DNA of 64,000 nt. Origin: an uncultured Acetatifactor sp. GTDB taxonomy: Bacteria > Bacillota > Clostridia > Lachnospirales > Lachnospiraceae. This document shows positions 45,534-53,459 of the stretch, one piece after another. Under the pieces are notes generated by a model. The model made no database searches. It saw only the letters and a list, made by a program, of their open reading frames with translations, and was not told the origin of the DNA. Positions within the stretch are counted from its first letter, which is position 1. Each line of letters opens with the position of its first letter. The position numbers and the translations under genes were made by a program. The stretch spans positions 45,879 through 109,878 of the forward strand of contig CANQEH010000007.1 in the NCBI GenBank assembly GCA_947594835.1, written 5' to 3'.

Positions 45534-45833
45534 TTACAGTCCTGCAAAGATCTCGATATCCTTGCTGTCCTCGGTCAGCTGCACGATGGCTTTCTTGGTC
45601 TTGGCAGTTTTTCCCACCACGGCGCCCCGTCTCTTTTTCTTGCCGTCGCAGTTGATGGTGTTTACCTTCTTGACCTTGGCGCCCTCAAACATTTTCTCCA
45701 CCGCTTCCTTGATCTGAGACTTGTTTGCGTCCGTGTGAACCAGGAAGGTATATTTCTTTTCGCCCATGCCGGCCATGCTCTTCTCCGTGATAACCGGTTT
45801 CAAAATCACGTCGTAGTATTTGATGTCTGCCAT
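45534..45833 (-). CDS. rplW: 50S ribosomal protein L23
   Basis: A 99-residue L23 ([60 protein letters not shown]) at the exit tunnel, the docking site for trigger factor and SRP. Its ATG overlaps the rplD stop as TAATG. Confidence 0.98.
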   Translation of the reverse strand: MADIKYYDVILKPVITEKSMAGMGEKKYTFLVHTDANKSQIKEAVEKMFEGAKVKKVNTINCDGKKKRRGAVVGKTAKTKKAIVQLTEDSKDIEIFAGL

Positions 45834-46453
45834 TATGCGTACACCTCCTCGATCTTCGCCACTGCAGCCTTGGTCAGTACCAGCTTCTTGGCTTTCATGA
45901 TATCGTACACGTTGATGGTGTTTACCTGGGTGGTGTCTACGCCCTCTACGTTTCTGGCGCTCATCACCACGTTCGGATCGTTGTCCTCGATCACAACCAG
46001 GCCCTTTTCCACCTTCAGGTTATCCATTACCTTCACAAAGTTTTTGGTCTTGATCTCGTCGAACTTCAGCTCATCGACTACGATCAGGCTGCTGTTTTGT
46101 ACCTTGTCGGTCAGAGCGGACTTTAACGCAGCCCTCTTTTCCTTCTTGTTGAGCTTGAAGGAATAGTCCCTGGGAACGGGCGCGAACACTACGCCGCCGC
46201 CGGTCCACTGGGGAGCTCTGGTAGAACCCTGCCTTGCGTGGCCGGTTCCCTTCTGCCTCCAGGGCTTTCTTCCTCCGCCGGACACCTCGGAGCGGGTCTT
46301 TGCCTTCTGTGTCCCCTGCCTTTTGTTTGCAAGCTGCTGTACAACGGCCATATGCACCAGGTGCTCGTTTACCTCCACACCAAACACTGCATCGCTCAGC
46401 TCGATTGTACCAACTTCCTTGCCTTCCATATTATATACAGATACTTTTGCCAT
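45833..46453 (-). CDS. rplD: 50S ribosomal protein L4
   Basis: A 206-residue L4 with the extended loop [20 protein letters not shown] and [20 protein letters not shown] that reaches the exit tunnel, plus the Rossmann-like body. In E. coli L4 represses the S10 operon; whether this applies here is not known. Confidence 0.98.
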   Translation of the reverse strand: MAKVSVYNMEGKEVGTIELSDAVFGVEVNEHLVHMAVVQQLANKRQGTQKAKTRSEVSGGGRKPWRQKGTGHARQGSTRAPQWTGGGVVFAPVPRDYSFKLNKKEKRAALKSALTDKVQNSSLIVVDELKFDEIKTKNFVKVMDNLKVEKGLVVIEDNDPNVVMSARNVEGVDTTQVNTINVYDIMKAKKLVLTKAAVAKIEEVYA

Positions 46454-46489
46454 CTGGTTGGTCCTCCTTTCGCGTGTGCCTGCGCACTG

Positions 46490-47173
46490 TTAAGCTTCAA
46501 CCTTAACGGTTTCTTTGATGGTCACCAATGCCTTCTTGGAGCCGGGCACAGCGCCCTTTACCAGAAGCAGGTTCTTCTCTGCATCCACTCTCACGACCTG
46601 CAGATTCTGGACGGTCACTTTGACGCAGCCCATGTGGCCAGGCATCCCCTTGCCCTTGAACACGCGGCTGGGGGAGGAGCAGGCGCCGTTGGAACCCTGG
46701 TGACGATGGAACTTGGAACCGTGCTTCATAGGCCCTCTGTGCTGGCCCAGCCTCTTAATTGCGCCCTGGAAGCCTTTTCCCTTGGAGATAGCGGACACGT
46801 CCACCTTATCCCCCTCTGCAAAAATATCAGCCTTAATCTCTGCGCCCAGGCTGTACTCCTGCGCATTTTCAAACTTGAACTCCCTGACATATCTCTTGGA
46901 GCTTACTCCGGCCTTCTTAAAGTGTCCCTGCTCAGCTTTGTTCACGCCGTGCCTGTGGATCACTTCCTTCTTTCCGTTGGCATCCTTGTTGACAATGCGG
47001 TCCTTCTTGTCCACAAACCCTACCTGTACGGCGCTGTAGCCGTCGTTCTCAGGGGTCTTCACCTGGGTTACCACGCAGGGGCCTGCCTGGAGAACCGTCA
47101 CGGGGATCAGCACGCCGTTCTCATTGAAGATCTGGGTCATCCCCACTTTGGTTGCCAAAATTGCTTTCTTCAT
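46490..47173 (-). CDS. rplC: 50S ribosomal protein L3
   Basis: A 227-residue L3 ([60 protein letters not shown]), with the central loop near the peptidyl-transferase centre. It is separated from rpsJ by a 169-base hairpin cluster, unusual for these adjacent genes. Confidence 0.98.
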   Translation of the reverse strand: MKKAILATKVGMTQIFNENGVLIPVTVLQAGPCVVTQVKTPENDGYSAVQVGFVDKKDRIVNKDANGKKEVIHRHGVNKAEQGHFKKAGVSSKRYVREFKFENAQEYSLGAEIKADIFAEGDKVDVSAISKGKGFQGAIKRLGQHRGPMKHGSKFHRHQGSNGACSSPSRVFKGKGMPGHMGCVKVTVQNLQVVRVDAEKNLLLVKGAVPGSKKALVTIKETVKVEA

Positions 47174-47188
47174 GTTTCCTCTCTTTCT

Positions 47189-47300
47189 GCCTTTCGGCTG
47201 TCTACATAGCGGACCACGCGGGTATCGTTGCGCTTATACCCGCGGGAGTGTCACTCCCGGGAAGCGTCGGTTCGCTTCCTCTTCCCGCCTTTCGCGGGAA
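47189..47300. repeat. Hairpin cluster between rpsJ and rplC
   Basis: Four consecutive stems are 47217-47244 (CGCGGGTAT, 10-base loop), 47244-47258 (GGGAGTG-1-CACTCCC), 47260-47279 (GGAAGCG-6-CGCTTCC) and 47282-47300 (TTCCCGC-5-GCGGGAA). A smaller GCC-TTTC-GGC stem at 47189-47198 precedes the rplC ribosome site and has the AGA after it seen in other leader hairpins. There are no T-runs. Confidence 0.85.
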
Positions 47301-47342
47301 CGTGTTCTTACGTCTAAGTAGAGGTTTTTTATGGTTGACAGA

Positions 47343-47660
47343 TTACTTTGTCTTCATTTTGATATCAATGTACACACCGGCGGGCATCTCCAGCCTCTGC
47401 AGCGCATCCACCGTTTTCTGGGTGGGAGCGATGATGTCGATCAGCCTCTTGTGGGTTCTCTGCTCGAACTGCTCTCTGGAATCCTTATACTTGTGTACCG
47501 CCCTTAAGATGGTCACTACCTCTTTCTTGGTGGGAAGGGGCACGGGGCCGCTCACCTCAGAACCAGTCTTCTTCACGGTCTCGATGATCTTCTTTGCAGA
47601 AGCATCTACAAGCTGATGCTCATAAGCCTTCAGGGTGATCCTCATTACTTGCTTTGCCAT
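47343..47660 (-). CDS. rpsJ: 30S ribosomal protein S10
   Basis: A 105-residue S10 ([60 protein letters not shown]). It is the first gene of the S10 operon; the homologue also acts with NusB in antitermination. A leader of about 258 bases precedes it. Confidence 0.98.
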   Translation of the reverse strand: MAKQVMRITLKAYEHQLVDASAKKIIETVKKTGSEVSGPVPLPTKKEVVTILRAVHKYKDSREQFEQRTHKRLIDIIAPTQKTVDALQRLEMPAGVYIDIKMKTK

Positions 47661-47918
47661 AAAAAAAGTCGCCTCCTTTTCGCACTTTTAACTGCTAAGT
47701 ACGACAAGCGGTGACTGTACACTCTCCCGTGTGTGTCCTGATTCCTTACGCAACAATTCGGAACCGGCCATTGACACGTCGTTTCTGCCCGAGGCAGACT
47801 TCTAAATGGTACAGTGACTTGTCGTCAGTTTCTGAACTTGACATTCGCTCCACGGAAAACCCGGCTGTCATTGCTGACAACCAGCAACCTCACGCTTCAC
47901 AGCTATCATGTCACAGCA
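47661..47918 (-). ncRNA. Leader RNA of the S10 operon
   Basis: About 258 bases between the predicted transcript start and rpsJ, with no supported gene. It has several stems, for example TCTGCC-3-GGCAGA at 47784-47798. The length and structure suggest a regulatory leader such as a ribosomal protein target. Which protein binds is not visible from sequence. Confidence 0.45.
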
Positions 47919-47924
47919 TTGTCT

Positions 47925-47953
47925 AGTATACATGGAAAAAGCCCCTTTGGCAA
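47925..47953 (-). promoter_or_regulatory. Promoter of the S10 operon
   Basis: TTGCCA (47953-47948) and TATACT (47930-47925) on the minus strand, 17-base spacer, with TG directly before the -10. The -35 and half the spacer lie inside the terminator hairpin of the upstream gene. Confidence 0.75.
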
Positions 47954-47963
47954 GGGCTTTTTT
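47935..47963 (-). terminator. Terminator after the 274-residue hypothetical gene
   Basis: A stem AAAAAGCCC / GGGCTTTTT extended by AA/TT across a mismatch, with T-rich sequence on both sides, so it may work in both directions. It lies 55 bases past the upstream gene's stop and overlaps the S10 promoter. Confidence 0.82.
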
Positions 47964-48017
47964 CAAAAAATTGTATTTTTTTGGATACAAAGCGTGCCGT
48001 TTGCGGCTGTCGGCCCC

Positions 48018-48842
48018 TTAAAAGAGCAGGCTGTCGAAAAACGCTTCCAGATACAGCGGCTGGCCGTTTTGAAAAATCCCGAACTGATGCGGAAAATTGG
48101 TATCCGTCTCATCCACGGTGGGAAGAATCTGCAGACTGTAATCCTGAAGCCCCGCCCTGGCGCGCATCAGCCTGACAAACCCGTCCAGAATTTCCATAAT
48201 GGAGAGGGCGTCTACCGGGCCGTTTCCGTGCTTTGCCTTGATGATCTTCTCAAAGGAATCCCTCAGATAAGACATTCCCGGTATGTATCTGCCGATCTCG
48301 TAATTCTCTTTTGCCACCGCCTCCAGCCTCCTGTTGAAGGCGGCCCCATCCTCTACCCGCACTTCCTTGTGGGCGCAGGTGCCAAAGTCCAGGCGGTATA
48401 AAATATTGCCCTCCGCATAAAAGAATTCATTGTCATTGAGCCCCATGGGCGCAAGGCCTCCGATGCGGTCTGCGGGGTCTTTGTAGCCGTCCGGCCACGG
48501 AAGCTGCATATTGTCATAGTTCATCAGCACACAGTAGCAGTCAAAGTTTTTATTGTCGTGATACTTGCGGAAAAGCCGGGTTTTTTCTTCAAACTCCACG
48601 GAGGTGAAGCGCATCAGCTCACTCCAGAACGCGAGGGGCTTCATCTCTTCCCGTTTCAGCTGCACGGCGGAGCGGTCTAAGAGGCTGATCTGCTCGCAGT
48701 AATAGTCCACCATGTTGTGCATCCTCTCGTGCAGGGCGTTTTTGGCCTTTGCGAGGGCGTCTTCATAGCTTTCCCTGGATCTGTTCTTTACCTGGATGGT
48801 GGGCTGAAGGTCAGCGGTCAAGGTAACGGATTCTAAACCCAT
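48018..48842 (-). CDS. Conserved hypothetical protein
   Basis: A 274-residue soluble protein that I do not recognise with certainty. It has a helical N-terminal half with RSRESYEDALAKAKNALHER and a mixed C-terminal half with DNEFFYAEGNILYRLDFGTC and LQILPTVDETDTNFPHQFGI. There is no signal peptide or membrane span. It has its own promoter and terminator upstream of the S10 operon and is divergent from a methyltransferase gene. Confidence 0.75.
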   Translation of the reverse strand: MGLESVTLTADLQPTIQVKNRSRESYEDALAKAKNALHERMHNMVDYYCEQISLLDRSAVQLKREEMKPLAFWSELMRFTSVEFEEKTRLFRKYHDNKNFDCYCVLMNYDNMQLPWPDGYKDPADRIGGLAPMGLNDNEFFYAEGNILYRLDFGTCAHKEVRVEDGAAFNRRLEAVAKENYEIGRYIPGMSYLRDSFEKIIKAKHGNGPVDALSIMEILDGFVRLMRARAGLQDYSLQILPTVDETDTNFPHQFGIFQNGQPLYLEAFFDSLLF

Positions 48843-48882
48843 GTGATGTTCTCCTTCTCCTGATTCGTTTTATAATAAGTAC

Positions 48883-48911
48883 ATTCTATGCCAACTTCCG
48901 GAAATATTCAA
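48883..48911 (-). promoter_or_regulatory. Promoter of the conserved hypothetical gene
   Basis: TTGAAT (48911-48906) and TAGAAT (48888-48883) on the minus strand, 17-base spacer. Confidence 0.55.
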
Positions 48912-49046
48912 GAAGAAAGAATTTTTCCGCCCTGGCATCCCCAGCGATTTTTCTGGCCAGAAGCGCCGGGCTGTGATAAAATAACCTCTATAACCTCTGT
49001 AAAACCGATTCCGATTTTGTGGAAAACTGGCGAAAGGATTCTGTCT

Positions 49047-49946
49047 ATGTGGATTGCGGACAACTGGAAGGAATATGAAGTACTGGACACCTCGCGGGGA
49101 GAAAAGCTGGAGCGGTGGGGAAGCTTTTACCTGGTGCGCCCGGATCCCCAGGTGATCTGGGACACCCCCAGGAAACACCGGGGCTGGAAACAGAAAAACG
49201 GCCACTACCACCGCAGTTCCAAGGGCGGCGGCCAGTGGGAATTTTTTGACCTGCCGGACGAATGGGGCATCTCCTACGAATTGGGCGGCGCGGCAGGAAA
49301 AAAGCTCGCCTTCCGGCTGAAGCCCTTCAGCTTCAAGCACACGGGGCTCTTCCCAGAGCAGGCGGTAAACTGGGACTGGTTTTATGACCTCATCCGAAGG
49401 GAAGCCCGCCAGAAGGACAGGCCCTTAAAGGTCCTGAACCTCTTTGCCTACACCGGCGGCGCCACCCTGGCCGCAGCCGCAGCAGGGGCAGGCGTCACCC
49501 ATGTGGACGCCTCCAAGGGCATGGTTGGCTGGGCGAAGGAAAACGCCGCCGCATCCGGCCTGGAAAACGCTCCCATCCGCTGGCTGGTGGACGACTGCGT
49601 GAAATTTGTGGAACGGGAAATCCGCCGCGGGAACAAATACGACGGCATCATCATGGATCCCCCCTCTTACGGCAGAGGCCCAAAGGGGGAGATCTGGAAA
49701 ATTGAGGAAAGCCTCTGGCCGTTTCTGGAGCTGACAGCGCAGCTCCTCTCCCAGGACGCCGTCTTCTTTTTACTCAATTCCTACACCACAGGGCTGCAGC
49801 CCGCGGTGCTTTCTTATCTGCTGCACACCTGCGTGGAAAAGCGCTTCGGCGGCACGGTCAAAGCGGACGAGATCGGCCTGCCCGTGACGGAAAGCGGCCT
49901 GGTTCTTCCCTGCGGGGCCTCGGGGCGCTGGCAGCGGACTTCCTGA
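49047..49946 (+). CDS. Class I SAM-dependent methyltransferase (RlmI/RlmK-like)
   Basis: A 299-residue methyltransferase. The SAM-binding motif I is NLFAYTGGATLAAAAAGAG with THVDASKGMVGWAKENA, and the catalytic-type motif is IIMDPPSYGRGPKGEIW. This architecture is that of enzymes methylating 23S rRNA cytosines or guanines (RlmI/RlmKL C-part). The N-terminal 90 residues carry no PUA domain that I can recognise. The start MWIADNW has AAAGGA eight bases upstream; a longer frame of 53 codons lacks support. Confidence 0.87.
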   Translation: MWIADNWKEYEVLDTSRGEKLERWGSFYLVRPDPQVIWDTPRKHRGWKQKNGHYHRSSKGGGQWEFFDLPDEWGISYELGGAAGKKLAFRLKPFSFKHTGLFPEQAVNWDWFYDLIRREARQKDRPLKVLNLFAYTGGATLAAAAAGAGVTHVDASKGMVGWAKENAAASGLENAPIRWLVDDCVKFVEREIRRGNKYDGIIMDPPSYGRGPKGEIWKIEESLWPFLELTAQLLSQDAVFFLLNSYTTGLQPAVLSYLLHTCVEKRFGGTVKADEIGLPVTESGLVLPCGASGRWQRTS

Positions 49947-49952
49947 GGGCTG

Positions 49953-50999
49953 TTACAGCACATACCTGCGAAACAGCGGGATCTTTTCCAGCAGCCAGGT
50001 ACCGGCAAAGGCAAGCAGCAGATGCCACAGGAAAAATCCGGGAACGGAGAGCCAGATCGGAAATGACAGCGGCGTCAGATGCAGCAGTTTGTACCCGATG
50101 TTGATAAATACGGGATGGATGAGGTAAACCCCAAAGCACAGGCCGGACGCCCCCTGCCAGAAAGCGGCGGCGGAAATGCCCCGGCGGCTCTCCCAAAGGG
50201 CCGCCGCCTCAAACAGGCAGAGCGACACAAAGACCGTGGGCGGATACTGGTATGCCATCACCGGCATACCGCTTACAAAGAGACGGCAGTATATCATTAC
50301 CGCCGCCAGCGCAGCAAGCAAAAAGCCCGTCAGAAGCAGTGCGCCTGCAGAGCCCTGCTTTCCGCTCTCCCCCCTGCGGGCAAACAGATACCCGACCAGG
50401 TAATAAAACAGGTAGATACTGCTCCCCGGAAGCACCCAGAGATTCGCCGGCAAAAGCGCCAGCTGCTGGAGAAAGGGAAGGACACTGCTCTCCAGAAGCA
50501 GCGCCGCCATAAGCGCCCAGAGAAACGGCAGGGGGATCCGCTTTAACGCCCACTTCAGGGCAGGCGTGATCAGGTACAAAAAAAAGATGAGATACAGATA
50601 CCACATATGATCCCAGCTTTTCCCCTGAAGCACCATGACGACGCCCTGCCAGAGCATGGACGGCGAAAAGGCCCGGTTTGTCATCAGAAGCTCCAGCCAG
50701 GCATACGGCACCCCGAACACAAACAAGGCCGCCAGCACGCGCAGGCAGTACTTTGAGAGCATCCTGCGCATCCCGATCTCCCTCCGGGGATTCAAAAAAA
50801 GATATCCCGAGATCAGCAGAAAGACGGGCACGCACCATCCCGTCAGATCAATCAGTACCATAAAAGCCTGGGCCGCCCCGGGATACCGGCTCATGTCCGT
50901 GTTGTCTTTCACGCCTCCCACCGTGTGGAGCAAGACTACCGCACAGACGGCCGCCACCCTGAGCACGTCCAGAAAATACTTTCTCTCCTTTGTTTCCAT
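49953..50999 (-). CDS. Acyltransferase 3 family membrane protein
   Basis: A 348-residue protein with about ten spans. The family signature RKYFLDVLRVAAVCAVVLLH holds the conserved Arg and His, followed by VPVFLLISGYLF. The group O-acetylates or succinylates surface polysaccharides and peptidoglycan. The start has GAGGAGGA upstream and a GCCGT-ACGGC-AGA hairpin in the leader. Its promoter overlaps that of the divergent response regulator. Confidence 0.9.
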   Translation of the reverse strand: METKERKYFLDVLRVAAVCAVVLLHTVGGVKDNTDMSRYPGAAQAFMVLIDLTGWCVPVFLLISGYLFLNPRREIGMRRMLSKYCLRVLAALFVFGVPYAWLELLMTNRAFSPSMLWQGVVMVLQGKSWDHMWYLYLIFFLYLITPALKWALKRIPLPFLWALMAALLLESSVLPFLQQLALLPANLWVLPGSSIYLFYYLVGYLFARRGESGKQGSAGALLLTGFLLAALAAVMIYCRLFVSGMPVMAYQYPPTVFVSLCLFEAAALWESRRGISAAAFWQGASGLCFGVYLIHPVFINIGYKLLHLTPLSFPIWLSVPGFFLWHLLLAFAGTWLLEKIPLFRRYVL

Positions 51000-51057
51000 T
51001 CCTCCTCACAATCTGCCGTTACGGCCCGCCTTCCTGCGCTTCATTTTTGTCAATGCT

Positions 51058-51086
51058 ATTTTACATCTTTCCCTTGTATGACACAA
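51058..51086 (-). promoter_or_regulatory. Promoter of the acyltransferase gene
   Basis: TTGTGT (51086-51081) and TAAAAT (51063-51058) on the minus strand, 17-base spacer. It shares bases 51074-51086 with the divergent response-regulator promoter. Confidence 0.55.
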
Positions 51087-51103
51087 GAACAATCATGTAT
51101 AAT
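51074..51103 (+). promoter_or_regulatory. Promoter of the response regulator gene
   Basis: TTGTAT (51074-51079) and TATAAT (51098-51103), 18-base spacer, with TG just before the -10; 36 bases upstream of the start codon. Confidence 0.7.
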
Positions 51104-51138
51104 GATTCTCACACATTACAAAAGAGAAAGGGTTCGCT

Positions 51139-51831
51139 ATGAACAGCAACGTAGACGTGCTTCTGATCGGAGAAAATGAAGACATCTTGTCTTATCTCTC
51201 TGCATCGCTGACCTCCCATGGATATCAGGTCACCATGACCCTGCAGGGCAACGAAGGACTCCGCCTGGCAGCCACCAGACATCCCGACGTGGTGCTTCTG
51301 GATTTAGGCCCTTCCGACTTAGACGACTGCGCGCTGCTGAAGCGCCTGCGCTCCCTCAGCCTTGTGCCGATTATTGTCCTCTCTGCCTGCGACGGGGAGC
51401 GGGAAAAGGTGACGGCGCTGGACATGGGGGCCGACGACTACATGACCAAACCTGTGGGGCTGGCAGAGCTGATGGCGCGGATCCGCTCCTCCCTGCGCCG
51501 CAGCGCCCGCCTCCCCCGGCGCAGGTACAAGGCACTGGATCTGTCCATCGACTTTCAGGATCACAGCGTCTGGCGGGAGGGAAACCGGGTGCACCTGACC
51601 CAGGTAGAATACCAGCTTTTGAGCCTTTTGGCACAAAACTCCGGCAGGGTGCTGAGCTGCCGCTTTATCATGGACGAGCTGTGGGGCTCCTATGTGAGCG
51701 GCAGCAATCCCATCCTCCGGGTCAATGTGGCCAACCTCCGGCGCAAGATCGAGCCGGATCCCTCCGCGCCCCAATACCTGTTTACGGAAGTAGGCATCGG
51801 ATATCGGATGCGGGAAAATGAAATGCCTTAA
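51139..51831 (+). CDS. OmpR/PhoB-type response regulator, orphan
   Basis: A 230-residue regulator. The receiver domain (1-120) has phospho-acceptor Asp55 in VVLLDLG, switch Ser in VLSACDG and Lys in YMTKPVG. The acidic pocket reads GENED (Glu12, Asn13) where two acids are usual. The winged-helix DNA-binding domain spans about 130-228 (VHLTQVEYQLLSLLAQNSGR, LRVNVANLRRKIEPD). No sensor kinase gene is next to it. Promoter overlap suggests it may regulate the divergent acyltransferase. Its end overlaps the convergent anti-sigma-type gene by four bases. Confidence 0.92.
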   Translation: MNSNVDVLLIGENEDILSYLSASLTSHGYQVTMTLQGNEGLRLAATRHPDVVLLDLGPSDLDDCALLKRLRSLSLVPIIVLSACDGEREKVTALDMGADDYMTKPVGLAELMARIRSSLRRSARLPRRRYKALDLSIDFQDHSVWREGNRVHLTQVEYQLLSLLAQNSGRVLSCRFIMDELWGSYVSGSNPILRVNVANLRRKIEPDPSAPQYLFTEVGIGYRMRENEMP

Positions 51832-52826
51832 GGGGTTTGTCCCGTCCCAATCCCTTCCAGCATCTCCCAGACCTCCTCCGGGGCGGCGCTTCCTGCCAGA
51901 TGCAGCAGGATCCCCCCCGGATAGAGCACAGAGAAATCGCCTTCCGGCGTCTGCCCTTCCCCGGCGGTGCCCGTCTGGCATACCATCCGGCTGCTCACCA
52001 CTTCCAGGGAGAGGTCGCCGCTTTCAAAGATCGGATCCCAGAAAATGCCCTGGTACACCCGGCCTGGATCCTTTTCGCTCTCCGCCACAGCATCCAGCCG
52101 CCTGTCGTAGGTCTGCGGAGCGTCCACATCCACGGTCTCCAGCCCATCGGGGTCTTCCACCAGATAGACGGATATGGTCAGATGCTCCCCCTCCCGCACC
52201 CAGCTCATGCTCACATTGTCCTGCTGCTCCCCGTAGTGCCAGGCAGCGTCAAAGACATACCCCTGGGGCAGCCGGGCGGGCAGATAGGCGCTTACCACGT
52301 CCACCGACCGGGCCTGTTCCTCCGTAAGGGGATGCTGGGCCAACCCCATGCCTGCCCCCTTTTCCTTTTCTGCCAGGGATTCCTGGGTGGCAGAAGCGCT
52401 CTCCCGGTCCCCCTGGAGTTCTTCCTCTGCGTCGGCCTCAGACGCCCCTTCCGTCTCCAGAGCAGAATCCTCTCCGCCGCCCGCAGGGACAAAAGCCTCT
52501 CCCCCGGCGTCTGCCGTCTCCCAGGTTCCGCTTGTGTCAAAGGCCTCCCCGGCATCCTGTTGGATGGCCGCGGCGCTGTTGTCCTGAAAGGCGGTGGTAT
52601 CCACCCCCTCTCCTGCGCCTTTTTGCCGCATCAGGCCAAAGGCCAGGCTGCCCGCCGCCAGCAGGACAAGGCAGGCTGCCGCGCTGCCATACCGAAGGGC
52701 CGCCGCCATACGGGGCCGCCGCTTCCCCGCGGAATCGTCCTCGCACTGGGCTAACAGGCTCTCGTCCACCGCTCCAAGAGCCTCCAGAATCCGCATTGCC
52801 CCGCGCCTCTTTTCCCCGCCGCTCAT
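51828..52826 (-). CDS. Membrane-anchored partner (anti-sigma-like) of the ECF sigma factor
   Basis: A 332-residue protein. It has a cytoplasmic N-terminus of about 45 residues, one membrane span (about 47-67, YGSAAACLVLLAAGSLAFGL), an acidic low-complexity linker rich in Glu/Ala/Ser/Gly and a C-terminal external domain (SVDVVSAYLPARLPQGYVFD, SVYLVEDPDGLETVDVDAPQ). The layout and the ATGA overlap with the sigma gene mark it as the probable sigma regulator; the zinc Cys/His motif of classical anti-sigmas is absent. Its signal is unknown. Confidence 0.8.
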   Translation of the reverse strand: MSGGEKRRGAMRILEALGAVDESLLAQCEDDSAGKRRPRMAAALRYGSAAACLVLLAAGSLAFGLMRQKGAGEGVDTTAFQDNSAAAIQQDAGEAFDTSGTWETADAGGEAFVPAGGGEDSALETEGASEADAEEELQGDRESASATQESLAEKEKGAGMGLAQHPLTEEQARSVDVVSAYLPARLPQGYVFDAAWHYGEQQDNVSMSWVREGEHLTISVYLVEDPDGLETVDVDAPQTYDRRLDAVAESEKDPGRVYQGIFWDPIFESGDLSLEVVSSRMVCQTGTAGEGQTPEGDFSVLYPGGILLHLAGSAAPEEVWEMLEGIGTGQTP

Positions 52827-53383
52827 ATTGTCACCCCTTCCTTCTCCAGATACTTTTTCAGCTTTTCCCGGGTGCGGAACAGGGTCGTCTTTACCGTGCC
52901 CAGCTTCATCTGGTATCTCTGGGCAATGGCGCTGTATTCCTCCACATACCAATACCGCCGCAGGAACACGTTCCGCTCCCGCTGCGGCAGGGCCGATAAA
53001 AAGTCGTTGATCAGCCGCTCCAGCCGGGCCGCCTCCACGGCTTCCTCCGTATTGTGTCCATCCGGCACACATTCCGCCAGCTCGTCCAGGGCCAGCATCA
53101 TCTGGCCCTTTCCGCGCTTCACGGTGTGCTTTCCCTTCCACCTGTCAATGGACAGATTCCGGGTAATGGTGCCCAAAAACACCGCCAGCCGCCCAGGGCG
53201 CTTGGGCGGCATGGCATTCCAGGCTTTCAGCCAGGTATCGTTGACGCACTCGTCTGCATCCCCGTCGTCGTAAAGGATGCGGTAGGCAATGCTGCGGCAA
53301 TAGTTTCCGTAACTTTTCTGGGACTCGACGATGGCCTGCTCACTGCGGGCCCAATAGAGCTCTATGATCTGGGCGTCCTGCAT
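52823..53383 (-). CDS. ECF-type RNA polymerase sigma factor
   Basis: A 186-residue sigma-70-like factor. Region 2 has SYGNYCRSIAYRILYDDGDA, DECVNDTWLKAWNAMPPKRP and LGTITRNLSIDRWKGK; region 4 has LINDFLSALPQRERNVFLRR and YWYVEEYSAIAQRYQMKLGT. It would direct RNA polymerase to a small regulon, held in check by the membrane protein whose gene overlaps its end. A TGAAAC-16-CGTC promoter just upstream fits self-activation. Confidence 0.93.
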   Translation of the reverse strand: MQDAQIIELYWARSEQAIVESQKSYGNYCRSIAYRILYDDGDADECVNDTWLKAWNAMPPKRPGRLAVFLGTITRNLSIDRWKGKHTVKRGKGQMMLALDELAECVPDGHNTEEAVEAARLERLINDFLSALPQRERNVFLRRYWYVEEYSAIAQRYQMKLGTVKTTLFRTREKLKKYLEKEGVTI

Positions 53384-53429
53384 GGTTCATGGGTTCCTTT
53401 CTTCCGTTTTCCGGTTTCTTATCCCTATG

Positions 53430-53455
53430 GACGACAAAAATCCCCAAAAGTTTCA
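53430..53455 (-). promoter_or_regulatory. ECF-type promoter of the sigma factor gene
   Basis: TGAAAC (53455-53450) and CGTC (53433-53430) on the minus strand with exactly 16 bases between, the form recognised by many ECF sigma factors. It lies just past the cardiolipin synthase stop codon. Confidence 0.65.
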
Positions 53456-53459
53456 AACT

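Noticed and set aside
47711..48401. Plus-strand ORFs in the S10 leader and opposite the hypothetical gene
   Set aside because: No start signals are present, and they overlap a promoter, a terminator and a well-supported minus-strand gene.
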